The translations under genes were made by a program, and so were the position numbers. This document shows, piece by piece, positions 9,160 through 18,004 of a stretch of 64,000 nt of DNA. The notes below the pieces were generated by a model. The model was not told where the DNA came from and ran no database searches. It worked only from the letters and a program-made list of their open reading frames with translations. This DNA is from Microbulbifer bruguierae (GTDB lineage Bacteria > Pseudomonadota > Gammaproteobacteria > Pseudomonadales > Cellvibrionaceae), in contig NZ_CP118605.1 in assembly GCF_029869925.1 (NCBI RefSeq), positions 124,001 through 188,000 of the forward strand, read 5' to 3'. The first letter of the stretch is position 1. The number at the start of each line of letters is the position of its first letter.

Positions 9160-12100
9160 GTTTTTGTTAGTATAGGTTCAGCTGCATCATAAATAATTTC
9201 ATATATTCTCTCTTGCTTCTCATTTAGTCCATTCCTTTGGTAAATAATTTTTCTTATTTGCTTTTTCACTTGCTTTGTAGGGTCGAAAAGTCCATCGCCA
9301 GTTAGATGTTTCCATTGCATATCTTTAAATTGATCTGCGATTGTTTCTAAATGCTTGGTTACCCAATTCGATCGGAGTCCTATATGCGCTTCTGCGACCA
9401 TTGTGCCAATTAATGTATCTGTTTTGGAACTCTTAGTGATTAAAAAATCATTGCTGTCTACCACCTCCCATTCCATATATCCTACATTAATTAATGCAAT
9501 TAATATCAACTTATTGTCTGGAGCCTTTCGGTTTTGTTTTTCCATATCATTTAGGTAGTCCATGTCTCGTTTAAAATCATCTCTCAATTCGTTAGACAAC
9601 TTTACTAAATCTATGACCTCACCAATACCTATGGAAAACCCTATATTTTGAAAGCCACTGTTGCCTGGATAATAGTTTCCATAGCAATCATATTCATTAA
9701 GTCCCATTGGGTCGATTTTTTTTAATGGATTATTTAGGGTGTAACCGAATCTATTCATTCCTCCGAGTAACCCAATCGGATCACTTTGAATGTAGCGCCC
9801 TAGTGACGGGCTGTAATCTCTGAAGTAGTTATAGTGCACCCGGGATTCTAGGTCATAGTATTGTCCAGGGAATCGTAGGTTGATATTACGTCTCGAATTT
9901 GACGCATTTTTTGTGGTGTTAATAGGAGCACCAAAAGCGTCACTTTTCCAGCGCCATATTATTTTTTTGTCTTCGCTACTCCCAGATCTCGGTGTATCCA
10001 GGTGGTCGTTATGTAGGTAAGTAACGGAGGTGTGGTCATTTTTGATTTCAATATGTGCAATGGGTGTAGAACCTATCCATAGGTAATGAATTTCACTTTG
10101 TGTAGTAACTTTATCCGAAATTAGCGTCTGATTTTCTGTCTTTGTAATTTCCTGGGCTAATTGTCTATTCAATAAGTACTGGAAACGGATGCTCTCATTT
10201 TGCAGCTGCTTTTCTATACGCTGGCCATTGCTGGAATAACGGTATTCGGCAATTTGCTTTCCATTCTTGAAGTAGGCGGCCAGCCGGTTTTTCTGGTTAT
10301 GCCGGTGCTCTTCCAGATCTCCTTCTTCATTTAGCTGCAATCTGACATTGGGAGACTGGAGCGGCGGGTTCTCAAAGCTTTCGCTTGCTGATGTCGGTAC
10401 AGATTTCTTATTTTTGTATTCGCTTTGTTTGGGTTGTTGCAGATATTTTACTGGCCCCCAGTGTGTCAATCGGTTGCCGGTTTCGTATTGGTATTCTGTT
10501 AGTTTGCCGTTATGTGTTTTGGTGAGACGGTTACCGACGCCGTCGTAGGTGTAACCGGTGGTGTAGCTATATTCCGGATTTGAGGCCTGGTGCTCTTCGC
10601 CGGTCAGGCGGTGCAGGTCGTCGTAATCGTAGTCGGTTTGCTGGCTCTGGCCCTGTTCGATCTTTTCAATCTGGGTGATGTTGTTGCTGGTGTCGTGCTG
10701 GTATTTCTGTTGCCAGAGAATTTCGTCGTCATCGGTGAGCCGGATATCGGTAATGCGTCCATCCAGGTCGCTTTCCCGGCGGTAGTTGAGGCCGTTACCG
10801 GTTTGCCATGCCTTGGGTCCGGCAAATGCTTGGTATTCGATGTCATCCAGGATGGGGTGTTTTTTACCGGTGTTGTCGATGTAGTCGACGGCGGTGATGC
10901 GGTCTTTTTTGTAGTGGTACCTTGCCTGAGCGCCGTTGTTGTACTGGATATATTCGAGGGCGGCGGTGTCGTTGTAGCCGTAGCGCAGGATCTGAGTGTC
11001 GCCATCGTTGAAGGTACGGATTTCGGCGGTGGTCTGGCCGTGGTCGTTGTACTGGTAGTCGGTCTGGCTGTGGTGGTCGATCAGGCTGGTGAGCTTGCCG
11101 ATGCCATTGCCGTGAATGTCGTCGCGCTGGTCGTACAGGTACTGGCTGTCTTCGGTTTCGCCGGGGTAGTCGGCGTAGGTGACGCGGTTTAGGTGGTCGT
11201 AGTGCCAGTGGGTGGTGTTCGGGTTTTCGCCGCTCTGCTGGCGAATGATGTTGCCGGCAGGGTCGCGCCAGTAGGTGCTTTCGCCGGTGGCGTCGCTGCC
11301 GCGCCAGATGACGTCGCCGAAGCCGTTGTGGATATAGCGGGTTTTGCTGCCCTCGGCATCGGTGACCTGGGCGACGGGGCCCTGGAGGCTGTATTCAATC
11401 TGGGTTTTGCCCTGCAGGGCGTCGATGCTGGTAACGAGTCGGTCGAGGGTGTCGTAGTGACGCTCGCTGGGGTTGTCGATTCCCTGTTGAGTGACGGTTT
11501 TGATCTGCCCGGTGCGGGTGTAGCGGAATTCCGTTTGCTGGCCGTAGTTACCGATGATCTGGTGGACCCGCCCGAGGGCATCGAGCATACGCTGGGATTT
11601 GCGCACCAGCTGGCCGCTGGCATCGTAGATTTCCTGGGCGGTCCAGTTGCCACTGATGTCACCGGGGGTGATGTAGAGGGTTTCGCCCCAGTTGTTGTGG
11701 ACTTCGGTGAGTTGGCGGGCGTCGTTGTACTGGTAGCGCTGCCAGCTGCCGTCGGCGAAGGTGATGCGCTCCAGGGTGCCGTTGGGGTTGTGCTGGAAGC
11801 GAGTGGTGATCGCTTTGTCTGTGCTTTGCTTGGTAAGGCTTTGCAGGCGACCCTGGTGGTCATAGCCGAGCAGGATGTTCAGGCCGTTGGCAAGTTGCGC
11901 GGCGGTGGGATTGCCCTGCGCATCATAGCTGTCGATTTCGGTGGTGTGGCCGAGGGGGTTGGTGACGCGGGCGATCTGTCCCCGGTCGTTGAATGTGTAA
12001 ACGTATAGATCGTCACGGCCATCTGCGTCCGGCGCCCTTGGACCATCGATGGTGATACTGGCGAGGACTCCGGGGAGATTCGGGTTTTCGGTGTAGTCGT

Positions 12101-13859
12101 AGTTCCAGCTGCGGGTATCGCCGTAGGTACTGTAGGGAAAGCTCTGCTGGCTGATGTCGGTTTGGGTGGTGCTGACACGGCGGCCGCTGGGGTCGTAGCG
12201 GTGATCCACTTTCAGGTAGCTCTGCCACTGTCCTTCGTGGAAGCGGCTGTGGGTCACTTCGGTCATCAGCGGCAGGTCCGGGTGCCACTGGCGCTCCACA
12301 CGGCGACTGCCCTCTGCGGCGACCCACTGGCCCTGTTGTTGCACCAGCCCGTCTTCTTCCAGTTCGACCAATCCGCGCGGGTTGCGCTGCAGGCGCAGGG
12401 CGTGGCCTTCACCATCGACCGACAGGGCGAGAAATCCCTGTTCGTCGTATTCGTGGGACTCCCTTACGTCGGGGCAGGTGGGGGTTGCCTTGCCGTCGAC
12501 GCGCACCAGGCGGCGGTAGCCGGGGCGGGCCGGCTCCAGGTGGTAGGTGGTCTGCAGGCCCATGGCGTTGGTGGCGGTGACGGTGCCATCTTTGTTGTAG
12601 GCGATTTTTATCTGGTCGGTGTTGTCCCCGTGGCGGCTCAGGATTGCGCGACCGAGGGCATCGTAATCCCAGGTGGCGAAGCGTTTGTCGTCGGCATCGG
12701 TGATGCCGGTGAGGGCATGGGGGAATTTGGAGTGTTCGTAGTGGTAGGTGGCATCGCTGCCGGTCAGCACCCGCGAGAGGGATTGCCAGGCGCTGGTATC
12801 GGTTTTCCGGTACCCGCGCAGGTTGCCATGGGTATCGTAGTCAAAATACAGGCTCTGCTCGCCGGGGAGGGCGACGCGCTCGAGTGCTCCCGCGGCGTCG
12901 TAGTAAAACTGGAGCGCCGGGCCGCGGTTATCCTCGACCCGCTGTAGCAGACCATCCTGATAGGTGAGGCTGTGCCTGGCACCGTCTATGTATTGCACCG
13001 ACTGCAGGCGGCCGCCTGCATCGTATTCTTCGGTGGCGCCTTGCAGGGTGGTGTATCGCCAGCCGTTTTCTGTCCGGGCAAGTCGGTCTACCACGCCTTC
13101 CGCCTGCCAGCGATGATCATCAAAGGTAAACCGATAGTAGCTGCCGTCATCCCGGAAGGCGTGTACCACCTGCGTATCGCTGTCCTGCTGTTCACTATCC
13201 TGCTCGATATCCAGACGCCGCTGGAAGCTGTGTCCCCAGCCATGGCCCAGGGTGCGGGACTGATCTTGCTGCAGGCTGTTGTAATAGCGGGTAAAGACCA
13301 GCGGGTTGGTCAGGTAATGGCGATAATCGGCTTCCGCCTGATACTTGTTGCCATTGCCAAAGTTGATCGGGTTGCCGACAAAGGTGTTGGTGGGGGCAGC
13401 GCTCGGGAAGGCTCCGCCGTCGCCGCCACCGTCTGACATGCACATACCCGGGCCGCCGCCACCGGTGCCGGGGGGGAGGGGGTTGCTGATGGGGGGTGGG
13501 AAAATCGGGTCCTCACCGGGATTGAGGGGATCGTCCGGGTCTGTTGGATCTCCCGGTTGTGGGTTCGACGGATCGCTGGGGTCTGCCGGACTGCCGGTGG
13601 ATGGGTTGCCCGCGCCGCCCCCAATGGGCGGAAGTGCTTCCTCCGCTTCCGGATAAAACCATCCCTTGTAATAGTTCGAGGCAATTTGCTCGGAGGCCTC
13701 GGCAATATGCTCCCGTACCACACCGCCATACTGTTGCACGCCGATCGCGCCCATGAGTACACCGATGGAAATGATCGGGAGATATTCTGCGAGGGCGGCA
13801 CCGCGAATTTTTCGGAACGAAAAACGGAACCCTTTTGACAGAAAAGAGTAATTGCGCAC
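9156..13859 (-). CDS. RHS-repeat polymorphic toxin with a Flp-like leader
   Basis: About 1567 residues. Order: a basic leader ending RKIRG; then AALAEY and a hydrophobic helix (about 21-43); a Pro/Gly/Asp-rich linker to about 140; a DUF6531-type entry (FVGNPINFGNGN); some 1100 residues of YD/RHS repeats; the core closure ending NPLKKIDPMGL; and a 180-residue tip (9159-9698) of unknown fold. The tip is AT-rich while the repeats are GC-rich, typical of exchanged toxin tips. The leader fits the G/XXXXEY site of Flp-type prepilins. I prefer the GTG at 13859, because AGGA lies seven bases upstream and the leader then has 20 residues; a TTG at 13913 would add 18. No PAAR or VgrG gene is visible, so the export route is open. 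The coupled gene downstream is the likely immunity gene. Confidence 0.85.
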   Translation of the reverse strand: MRNYSFLSKGFRFSFRKIRGAALAEYLPIISIGVLMGAIGVQQYGGVVREHIAEASEQIASNYYKGWFYPEAEEALPPIGGGAGNPSTGSPADPSDPSNPQPGDPTDPDDPLNPGEDPIFPPPISNPLPPGTGGGGPGMCMSDGGGDGGAFPSAAPTNTFVGNPINFGNGNKYQAEADYRHYLTNPLVFTRYYNSLQQDQSRTLGHGWGHSFQRRLDIEQDSEQQDSDTQVVHAFRDDGSYYRFTFDDHRWQAEGVVDRLARTENGWRYTTLQGATEEYDAGGRLQSVQYIDGARHSLTYQDGLLQRVEDNRGPALQFYYDAAGALERVALPGEQSLYFDYDTHGNLRGYRKTDTSAWQSLSRVLTGSDATYHYEHSKFPHALTGITDADDKRFATWDYDALGRAILSRHGDNTDQIKIAYNKDGTVTATNAMGLQTTYHLEPARPGYRRLVRVDGKATPTCPDVRESHEYDEQGFLALSVDGEGHALRLQRNPRGLVELEEDGLVQQQGQWVAAEGSRRVERQWHPDLPLMTEVTHSRFHEGQWQSYLKVDHRYDPSGRRVSTTQTDISQQSFPYSTYGDTRSWNYDYTENPNLPGVLASITIDGPRAPDADGRDDLYVYTFNDRGQIARVTNPLGHTTEIDSYDAQGNPTAAQLANGLNILLGYDHQGRLQSLTKQSTDKAITTRFQHNPNGTLERITFADGSWQRYQYNDARQLTEVHNNWGETLYITPGDISGNWTAQEIYDASGQLVRKSQRMLDALGRVHQIIGNYGQQTEFRYTRTGQIKTVTQQGIDNPSERHYDTLDRLVTSIDALQGKTQIEYSLQGPVAQVTDAEGSKTRYIHNGFGDVIWRGSDATGESTYWRDPAGNIIRQQSGENPNTTHWHYDHLNRVTYADYPGETEDSQYLYDQRDDIHGNGIGKLTSLIDHHSQTDYQYNDHGQTTAEIRTFNDGDTQILRYGYNDTAALEYIQYNNGAQARYHYKKDRITAVDYIDNTGKKHPILDDIEYQAFAGPKAWQTGNGLNYRRESDLDGRITDIRLTDDDEILWQQKYQHDTSNNITQIEKIEQGQSQQTDYDYDDLHRLTGEEHQASNPEYSYTTGYTYDGVGNRLTKTHNGKLTEYQYETGNRLTHWGPVKYLQQPKQSEYKNKKSVPTSASESFENPPLQSPNVRLQLNEEGDLEEHRHNQKNRLAAYFKNGKQIAEYRYSSNGQRIEKQLQNESIRFQYLLNRQLAQEITKTENQTLISDKVTTQSEIHYLWIGSTPIAHIEIKNDHTSVTYLHNDHLDTPRSGSSEDKKIIWRWKSDAFGAPINTTKNASNSRRNINLRFPGQYYDLESRVHYNYFRDYSPSLGRYIQSDPIGLLGGMNRFGYTLNNPLKKIDPMGLNEYDCYGNYYPGNSGFQNIGFSIGIGEVIDLVKLSNELRDDFKRDMDYLNDMEKQNRKAPDNKLILIALINVGYMEWEVVDSNDFLITKSSKTDTLIGTMVAEAHIGLRSNWVTKHLETIADQFKDMQWKHLTGDGLFDPTKQVKKQIRKIIYQRNGLNEKQERIYEIIYDAAEPILTKT

Positions 13860-13895
13860 GAACACATCCTTGTGTTTTCTAAATAGGTCGCGTTG

Positions 13896-13912
13896 TGTCA
13901 CAGCGTGTGACA
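13896..13912. promoter_or_regulatory. Dyad upstream of the RHS gene
   Basis: TGTCACA-GCG-TGTGACA is a perfect 7-bp inverted repeat 37 bases before the preferred GTG start of the RHS gene. It may be an operator. Its position also argues against translation starting at the TTG at 13913. Confidence 0.35.
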
Positions 13913-14091
13913 AAGAGGCTGCGAACTTAGAGAACTGGATGCCAGTCAGGTGTGCGCGGTTTCACATTCTCTGATATTGGTACGCGAAAAAAGGCAAAAA
14001 AATTCTAATTGAGACGATGGTGTAACGTATTTTTAGGCAACTCGATACGGTCGTACAAGGTAGGGTGGTAATGTGATCTCAGGTCGGAGAA

Positions 14092-14129
14092 AAATAAAAA
14101 GGGCACAAAATTTTGTGCCCTTTTTATTT
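14092..14129 (-). terminator. Bidirectional terminator after the CRP/FNR gene
   Basis: A perfect 19-bp dyad with GGGCACAAAA/TTTTGTGCCC at its centre, flanked by A-runs on one side and T-runs on the other. It sits just past the stop of the regulator gene (14164, minus strand) and insulates the RHS gene. Confidence 0.85.
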
Positions 14130-14163
14130 CTCGACGCTGAATTTAGAAAATTTATTTTCCGCT

Positions 14164-14853
14164 TTAATGCACGCTCGCCATTTCTTCCAGCTGAACCCGA
14201 TCCAGAATACGAATGCGATGCGCATTGGTAATTTCGATCACGCTCATGCCCGAGAGTTTCGCCAGCGCGCGGCTTACGGTTTCGATGGTGAGACCAAGGT
14301 AGTCGGCGATATCCTGCCGGCTCATCACCAGGTCGATTTCGCTTTTGCTGATGCCGCACTGGCGGCGCTGGATCTGGTCGAGCAGAAAGCATACCCTCTC
14401 ATGGGCTTTTTTCTGACCCATGGCGAAGAGGTGGTCCATGGCCTGGGCCAATACGTTGCCGCCCATCAAACGAGCGTTGCTTTTGAGTAGTGGGTATTGG
14501 TCAATGATTTCCAACAGCGCTCTGCGGGGAAACATCTGGAGTTCGGTGGTGCTGAGGCAGACAACACTGTATTCAAATTCGTCGGTATTGGTAAAGCCGA
14601 TGTAGTCACCGGAAAAAGCGAAGGAGATGACCTGGCGGCGCCCGGCGCGGGACAGGCGCTCGATCATGACGATGCCGGAAACCACGACATAGACATTTTG
14701 CGCGGTGCTGTTCTGGTGTATCAGGTATTCGCCGGAAGCGGCGCGGCGGCGCTGGCAGATCTGGGTGAGGCGACCCAGCTCTTCCTGCCCAAGCCCACGG
14801 AACATCTTGGAGTGGAAGAAGGTTTCAGGAATTTTTAGCGCAGTGGCAGTCAC
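14164..14853 (-). CDS. CRP/FNR-family transcription regulator
   Basis: A 229-residue regulator. Residues about 20-130 form the cyclic-nucleotide-binding-type beta roll; a long dimer helix follows, then a winged helix with RQDIADYLGLTIETVSRAL at 179-197. The recognition helix E191-xx-S194-R195 is that of FNR, which predicts a TTGAT-type half site. The only N-terminal Cys is C33, with C99, C155 and C166 elsewhere, so the four-Cys iron-sulphur site of FNR is missing; the signal may be a ligand or haem instead. It starts at GTG 14853 and ends before a strong terminator. It adjoins the tetrapyrrole-type island, where nine matching dyads occur in promoter gaps, so it is the likely island regulator (inference). 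Confidence 0.85.
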   Translation of the reverse strand: MTATALKIPETFFHSKMFRGLGQEELGRLTQICQRRRAASGEYLIHQNSTAQNVYVVVSGIVMIERLSRAGRRQVISFAFSGDYIGFTNTDEFEYSVVCLSTTELQMFPRRALLEIIDQYPLLKSNARLMGGNVLAQAMDHLFAMGQKKAHERVCFLLDQIQRRQCGISKSEIDLVMSRQDIADYLGLTIETVSRALAKLSGMSVIEITNAHRIRILDRVQLEEMASVH

Positions 14854-14962
14854 GGATGTAAACCTTGTTCATTGATTGGTTTTTCCCAGATCTTATTGCC
14901 AATGCCAAAACCTGTCTACAGTGAAAAATGTATGGAAAGACACAAAAGTGTGTGTGCAATTT

Positions 14963-15496
14963 TTAGGCGATCTGGGCGTATCGGCCACGGTGGAACACCA
15001 GCGGGGCGTGTTCTTGAGTATGCATTTTGCGTACCCGTCCGACCATGATGATGTGGTCCCCCCCCTCGTAGCGGTGCTCCATGCTGCATTCCAGACGGGC
15101 ACAGTATTCCCGCAACAGGGGTACACCGCGCTCGTTCAGGTCGTACTCGATCAGCCCGAACCGATCCACGCCTTTGCGGGCAAATAGCGTAGAGAGGTCA
15201 CTTTGTGCCTGATTCAGTACATGAATGGCGAAGTGTTCGCAGCGGTTGAAGGCGTCGAAGCAACCAGCGTTACGATCGATACACCAGAGCACCAGCGGTG
15301 GCTCCAGGGATACCGAGTTGAAGCTGCTGGCGGTCATGCCCACCGGCAGCCCCGCTGGATCCTGAGTGGTGACAATGGTCACGCCGGTGGCGAACTGGCC
15401 AAAGACCTGGCGCAAGGCCAGGGGATCAAAGGTGGTGTCTGCCTCGGATTGCCGGCATGAGGTTTCCACCGCAAGTACCTCGGCTTTACTCGACAT
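14963..15496 (-). CDS. Flavin reductase, HpaC/DIM6-NTAB type
   Basis: A 177-residue flavin reductase-like FMN-binding protein. Typical stretches: FGQFATGVTIVTT near residue 25, then GMTASSFNSVSLEPPLVLWCI, and GGDHIIMVGRV near the end. Such enzymes use NAD(P)H to make free FMNH2 or FADH2 for a partner monooxygenase. The start at 15496 (MSSKAEV) lies inside the last codons of the preceding gene, an 11-base overlap that indicates coupling. Candidate partner in this island: the acyl-CoA-dehydrogenase-fold protein at 25116. It is the last gene of the minus-strand run before the regulator. Confidence 0.85.
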   Translation of the reverse strand: MSSKAEVLAVETSCRQSEADTTFDPLALRQVFGQFATGVTIVTTQDPAGLPVGMTASSFNSVSLEPPLVLWCIDRNAGCFDAFNRCEHFAIHVLNQAQSDLSTLFARKGVDRFGLIEYDLNERGVPLLREYCARLECSMEHRYEGGDHIIMVGRVRKMHTQEHAPLVFHRGRYAQIA

Positions 15497-16457
15497 ATTG
15501 TGCTCCCAGTACCAGGTCACCTTCCTCCCAGCGGAGTACGCCGAAAGTGGTGTATTGCTCTTTTTGTGACTGCATGAACTGCCAGGCGCAGACCAGGGTG
15601 TAGTCTTCGTCCACCTGGGTCTCCCGTGACCACAGTTTGTAGGCCTGGCCGAATACGTGACGCACGGAGTAGAGGTAGCGCCCGTAGGACATACCGTTAC
15701 CGAACATATCCGGGCCGTGATACTGGTGGTGGTTGCCGTTGCGGGTGCGCATCGCTGTCCAGCGCGCGTTCACTACGCCTTTGATTTCGATGGTCTGTTC
15801 GGAATGCAGCAGATTGATGGGCTTGTGGTGGATAGTCACCTCATTGTGACCAATCAGTTCCTGTTTGTCGTTGTAGACTTCGAACGTGCCGGTGAAGCGC
15901 CCGGCGTGTTTGACCGGCAGGTTGAACGGACGCTTGCCGTCTCTGCGCTCATGCTCGAGAAACTGCTCCACACGCTTTTGCGTTTTCGGGTTGGTTTCAT
16001 GGTCTTTGGTAACGATATACAGGCCGTTGAACACGCCTACCAAAGTGTCAGCCTCGAACAGCTGGGAGGAGTAGACTTGTATGCCGAGGTCCGGTACCAC
16101 ATGGTTCATGGTACGCAGGTTTACATTCCAGCCCGGCGAATAGTAGTTGGAATCTACCAGCAGCCCGTAAGGGCGTCCGCTACCGATAAAGTCCGGGCCG
16201 GTGTAGATGCGGTCCTGATCTGAGTCGATCACGCCAAACTTGAACGGGCTGCCCAGCTCGAATCGGTCATTGAGCGGGCCGGTGGCGTCGAACCGGGTTT
16301 GCATCCAGTAGGTGGTGCGCCCATCGGCAAATTCGCTGGCGCGGGATACCTTGTTGTAACCCACGTGGGTGCCACTGGCTTCAAACAGGGATGGCATGCC
16401 GTGCCATTCGCCTTCAATGGATTTTTGCCAGTTGCTCGGTTGTTTGTTATCGCTCAT
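15486..16457 (-). CDS. Possible lipocalin-like barrel protein, unknown function
   Basis: A 323-residue soluble protein without signal peptide. It begins MSDNKQPSNW, then GEWHGMPSLFEASG and repeated aromatic beta-strand stretches. Its appearance resembles a duplicated calycin/lipocalin-type beta barrel (DUF3598-like), a likeness I hold with low confidence. Calycins often bind hydrophobic ligands including tetrapyrroles, which would suit the island. I start at 16457 because GGAA lies upstream and because the 29 residues before it look non-conserved. It lies between the rubredoxin-reductase gene and the flavin reductase gene on the same strand, with an 11-base overlap to the latter. Confidence 0.55.
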   Translation of the reverse strand: MSDNKQPSNWQKSIEGEWHGMPSLFEASGTHVGYNKVSRASEFADGRTTYWMQTRFDATGPLNDRFELGSPFKFGVIDSDQDRIYTGPDFIGSGRPYGLLVDSNYYSPGWNVNLRTMNHVVPDLGIQVYSSQLFEADTLVGVFNGLYIVTKDHETNPKTQKRVEQFLEHERRDGKRPFNLPVKHAGRFTGTFEVYNDKQELIGHNEVTIHHKPINLLHSEQTIEIKGVVNARWTAMRTRNGNHHQYHGPDMFGNGMSYGRYLYSVRHVFGQAYKLWSRETQVDEDYTLVCAWQFMQSQKEQYTTFGVLRWEEGDLVLGAQYVE

Positions 16458-16540
16458 GGTTTTTTCCGTTCTGGAATCCGAATTTGCTGTTTCCATAGGG
16501 CACACATTACCGTGTGCCCGGACAGCGGCCTTGCCAAATA

Positions 16541-17980
16541 TCAATTCTGCAGCAGTGCCGGGACCTGTTCCGTCAGTCTTGCCGCTTCACTCACGGCATC
16601 GCCACACAATGCAAACCCTTGCAGTAAGCCCTGGCTGTCGACAAACACGGCCCTTACGCCATTGCTATCGGCACGCTGGATTTCCCAGCTCCCGGAAATC
16701 CACGGGCGCGCGGGAGAGACGGTCACCGGGCAGAGTGTGGTTTTGATGGTCACTGGCATTGCGTCATAACGCACTTCGGTGGGGTTGCCGCAGAGGGTTT
16801 GTGCTAGCGCGCGTGCGCCAGCGAGTAGCGGAGCTACATAGCACAGATTGCGGCCGTCCACTTCTGCGCAATCACCGAGGGCGTATATGTTCTCAGCGCT
16901 GGTTTGCAGCAGCCGGTCGGTCACGATACCGCGCGCGACTTTTAGTCCGGCTTGCTCCGCCAGCTGCGTACGTGCGCGCACGCCAATGGCGGAGATGGCT
17001 CGGTCGCAAAGAATTTGCTCGCCGTTTTCCAGGGTGGCGAGGAGCTGACCCTGATGGCGTTCCAGGCGGACTACTCGCGTACCGAGATGGAAGTTGACTC
17101 CCGCGGTAGTGAGACACTGATTCACCAATTGCCCGGCGGGGGCGGGCAGCAGGGTGGCCAGGACTTCACTTTGGGGCTCCACCACATGCACGGTGAAACC
17201 AGCCTGAACCAGATCATTGGCATATTCGCAACCGATGAGGCCACCTCCAATAATCAGCACCGAGCGCGTACCGGCACTGGCGGCATAGAAACGCTGAAAA
17301 TCCTGCAGGTCATTGATCGGTACCGCAGCGCCACTGGCGTTGCCTTCCAGTGGGGCAGTTACCGTATCCGCGCCCACGGCCAACACCAGTCGCGCGTACG
17401 CCAGCTGCTGTGTGCGGCCGGCACTTTCGAGCGTCAGGTATTCTTCGGCGCTGTTGATTGCCTGTACCCGAGTGAAGGTCATAATCTCAGCGGCAAGGGA
17501 CTGGGCCATGGTGCGTGCATCGCTGGTCATCAGATCCAATGGCGTGCGCCGCTTCTGAAATGCGGTGCTGAGCTGGGGCTTGGAATAGTAGGTGCCGTCG
17601 TCAGCGCTGATCAGGATCAGTGGTGTTTGCGTATCCAGCTTGCGAATTTCCCGGGCCAGGTTGTAACCGGCAAGTCCGGTACCGACGATCACGATCGGTT
17701 TGCGTGTGTAGTCGATTTGCGCAGAGAATTCTGTGAGCTCCGCGACGGCCTCTGTAGGTACGGCGGCTGCTTCTGTTTCATTTGTTTTTTCGGGCTGGGA
17801 TTCTACGGAGCGTACTTCGACCATCTCGAAGTCGCCCTTGCCAACGCCACATTCCGGGCACAGCCAGTCGCTTGGGATATCCTCCCAGCGTGTACCGGGG
17901 GCAATTCCTTCTTCCGGAGCGCCTTTCTCTTCGTCATAAACCCAGCCACAAACCAGGCATTCCCAAACTCGATACTGCAT
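16541..17980 (-). CDS. Rubredoxin fused to NAD(P)H-rubredoxin reductase
   Basis: A 479-residue fusion. Residues 1-55 are rubredoxin, with CLVCGW (C8, C11) and CPECG (C41, C44) as iron ligands. After a linker of about 35 residues comes a FAD-dependent pyridine-nucleotide-disulphide-type reductase: [15 protein letters not shown] near 98 for [16 protein letters not shown] near 240 for NAD(P)H, and ALGDCAEV near 370. Free-standing equivalents (AlkG/AlkT) pass electrons from NADH to a monooxygenase. The fusion makes a self-contained electron supply; the natural client here may be the Rieske oxygenase at 50825, another oxygenase, or a reductase that usually takes electrons from ferredoxin. The start at 17980 has GGAAG upstream. 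Confidence 0.9.
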   Translation of the reverse strand: MQYRVWECLVCGWVYDEEKGAPEEGIAPGTRWEDIPSDWLCPECGVGKGDFEMVEVRSVESQPEKTNETEAAAVPTEAVAELTEFSAQIDYTRKPIVIVGTGLAGYNLAREIRKLDTQTPLILISADDGTYYSKPQLSTAFQKRRTPLDLMTSDARTMAQSLAAEIMTFTRVQAINSAEEYLTLESAGRTQQLAYARLVLAVGADTVTAPLEGNASGAAVPINDLQDFQRFYAASAGTRSVLIIGGGLIGCEYANDLVQAGFTVHVVEPQSEVLATLLPAPAGQLVNQCLTTAGVNFHLGTRVVRLERHQGQLLATLENGEQILCDRAISAIGVRARTQLAEQAGLKVARGIVTDRLLQTSAENIYALGDCAEVDGRNLCYVAPLLAGARALAQTLCGNPTEVRYDAMPVTIKTTLCPVTVSPARPWISGSWEIQRADSNGVRAVFVDSQGLLQGFALCGDAVSEAARLTEQVPALLQN

Positions 17981-18004
17981 AGTGTTACTTCCAAATGGGC
18001 CAAA

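Noticed and set aside
10590..12947. Three long plus-strand open frames (up to 271 codons)
   Set aside because: They lie antisense to the GC-rich RHS repeats, and the products are monotonous Val/Gly/Ala-rich strings, as expected for a shadow of repeats. No binding sites.
14854..14962. An FNR-type dyad before the regulator gene (autoregulation)
   Set aside because: Only a lone TTGAT (14873 region) is seen, with no matching half at the right spacing.
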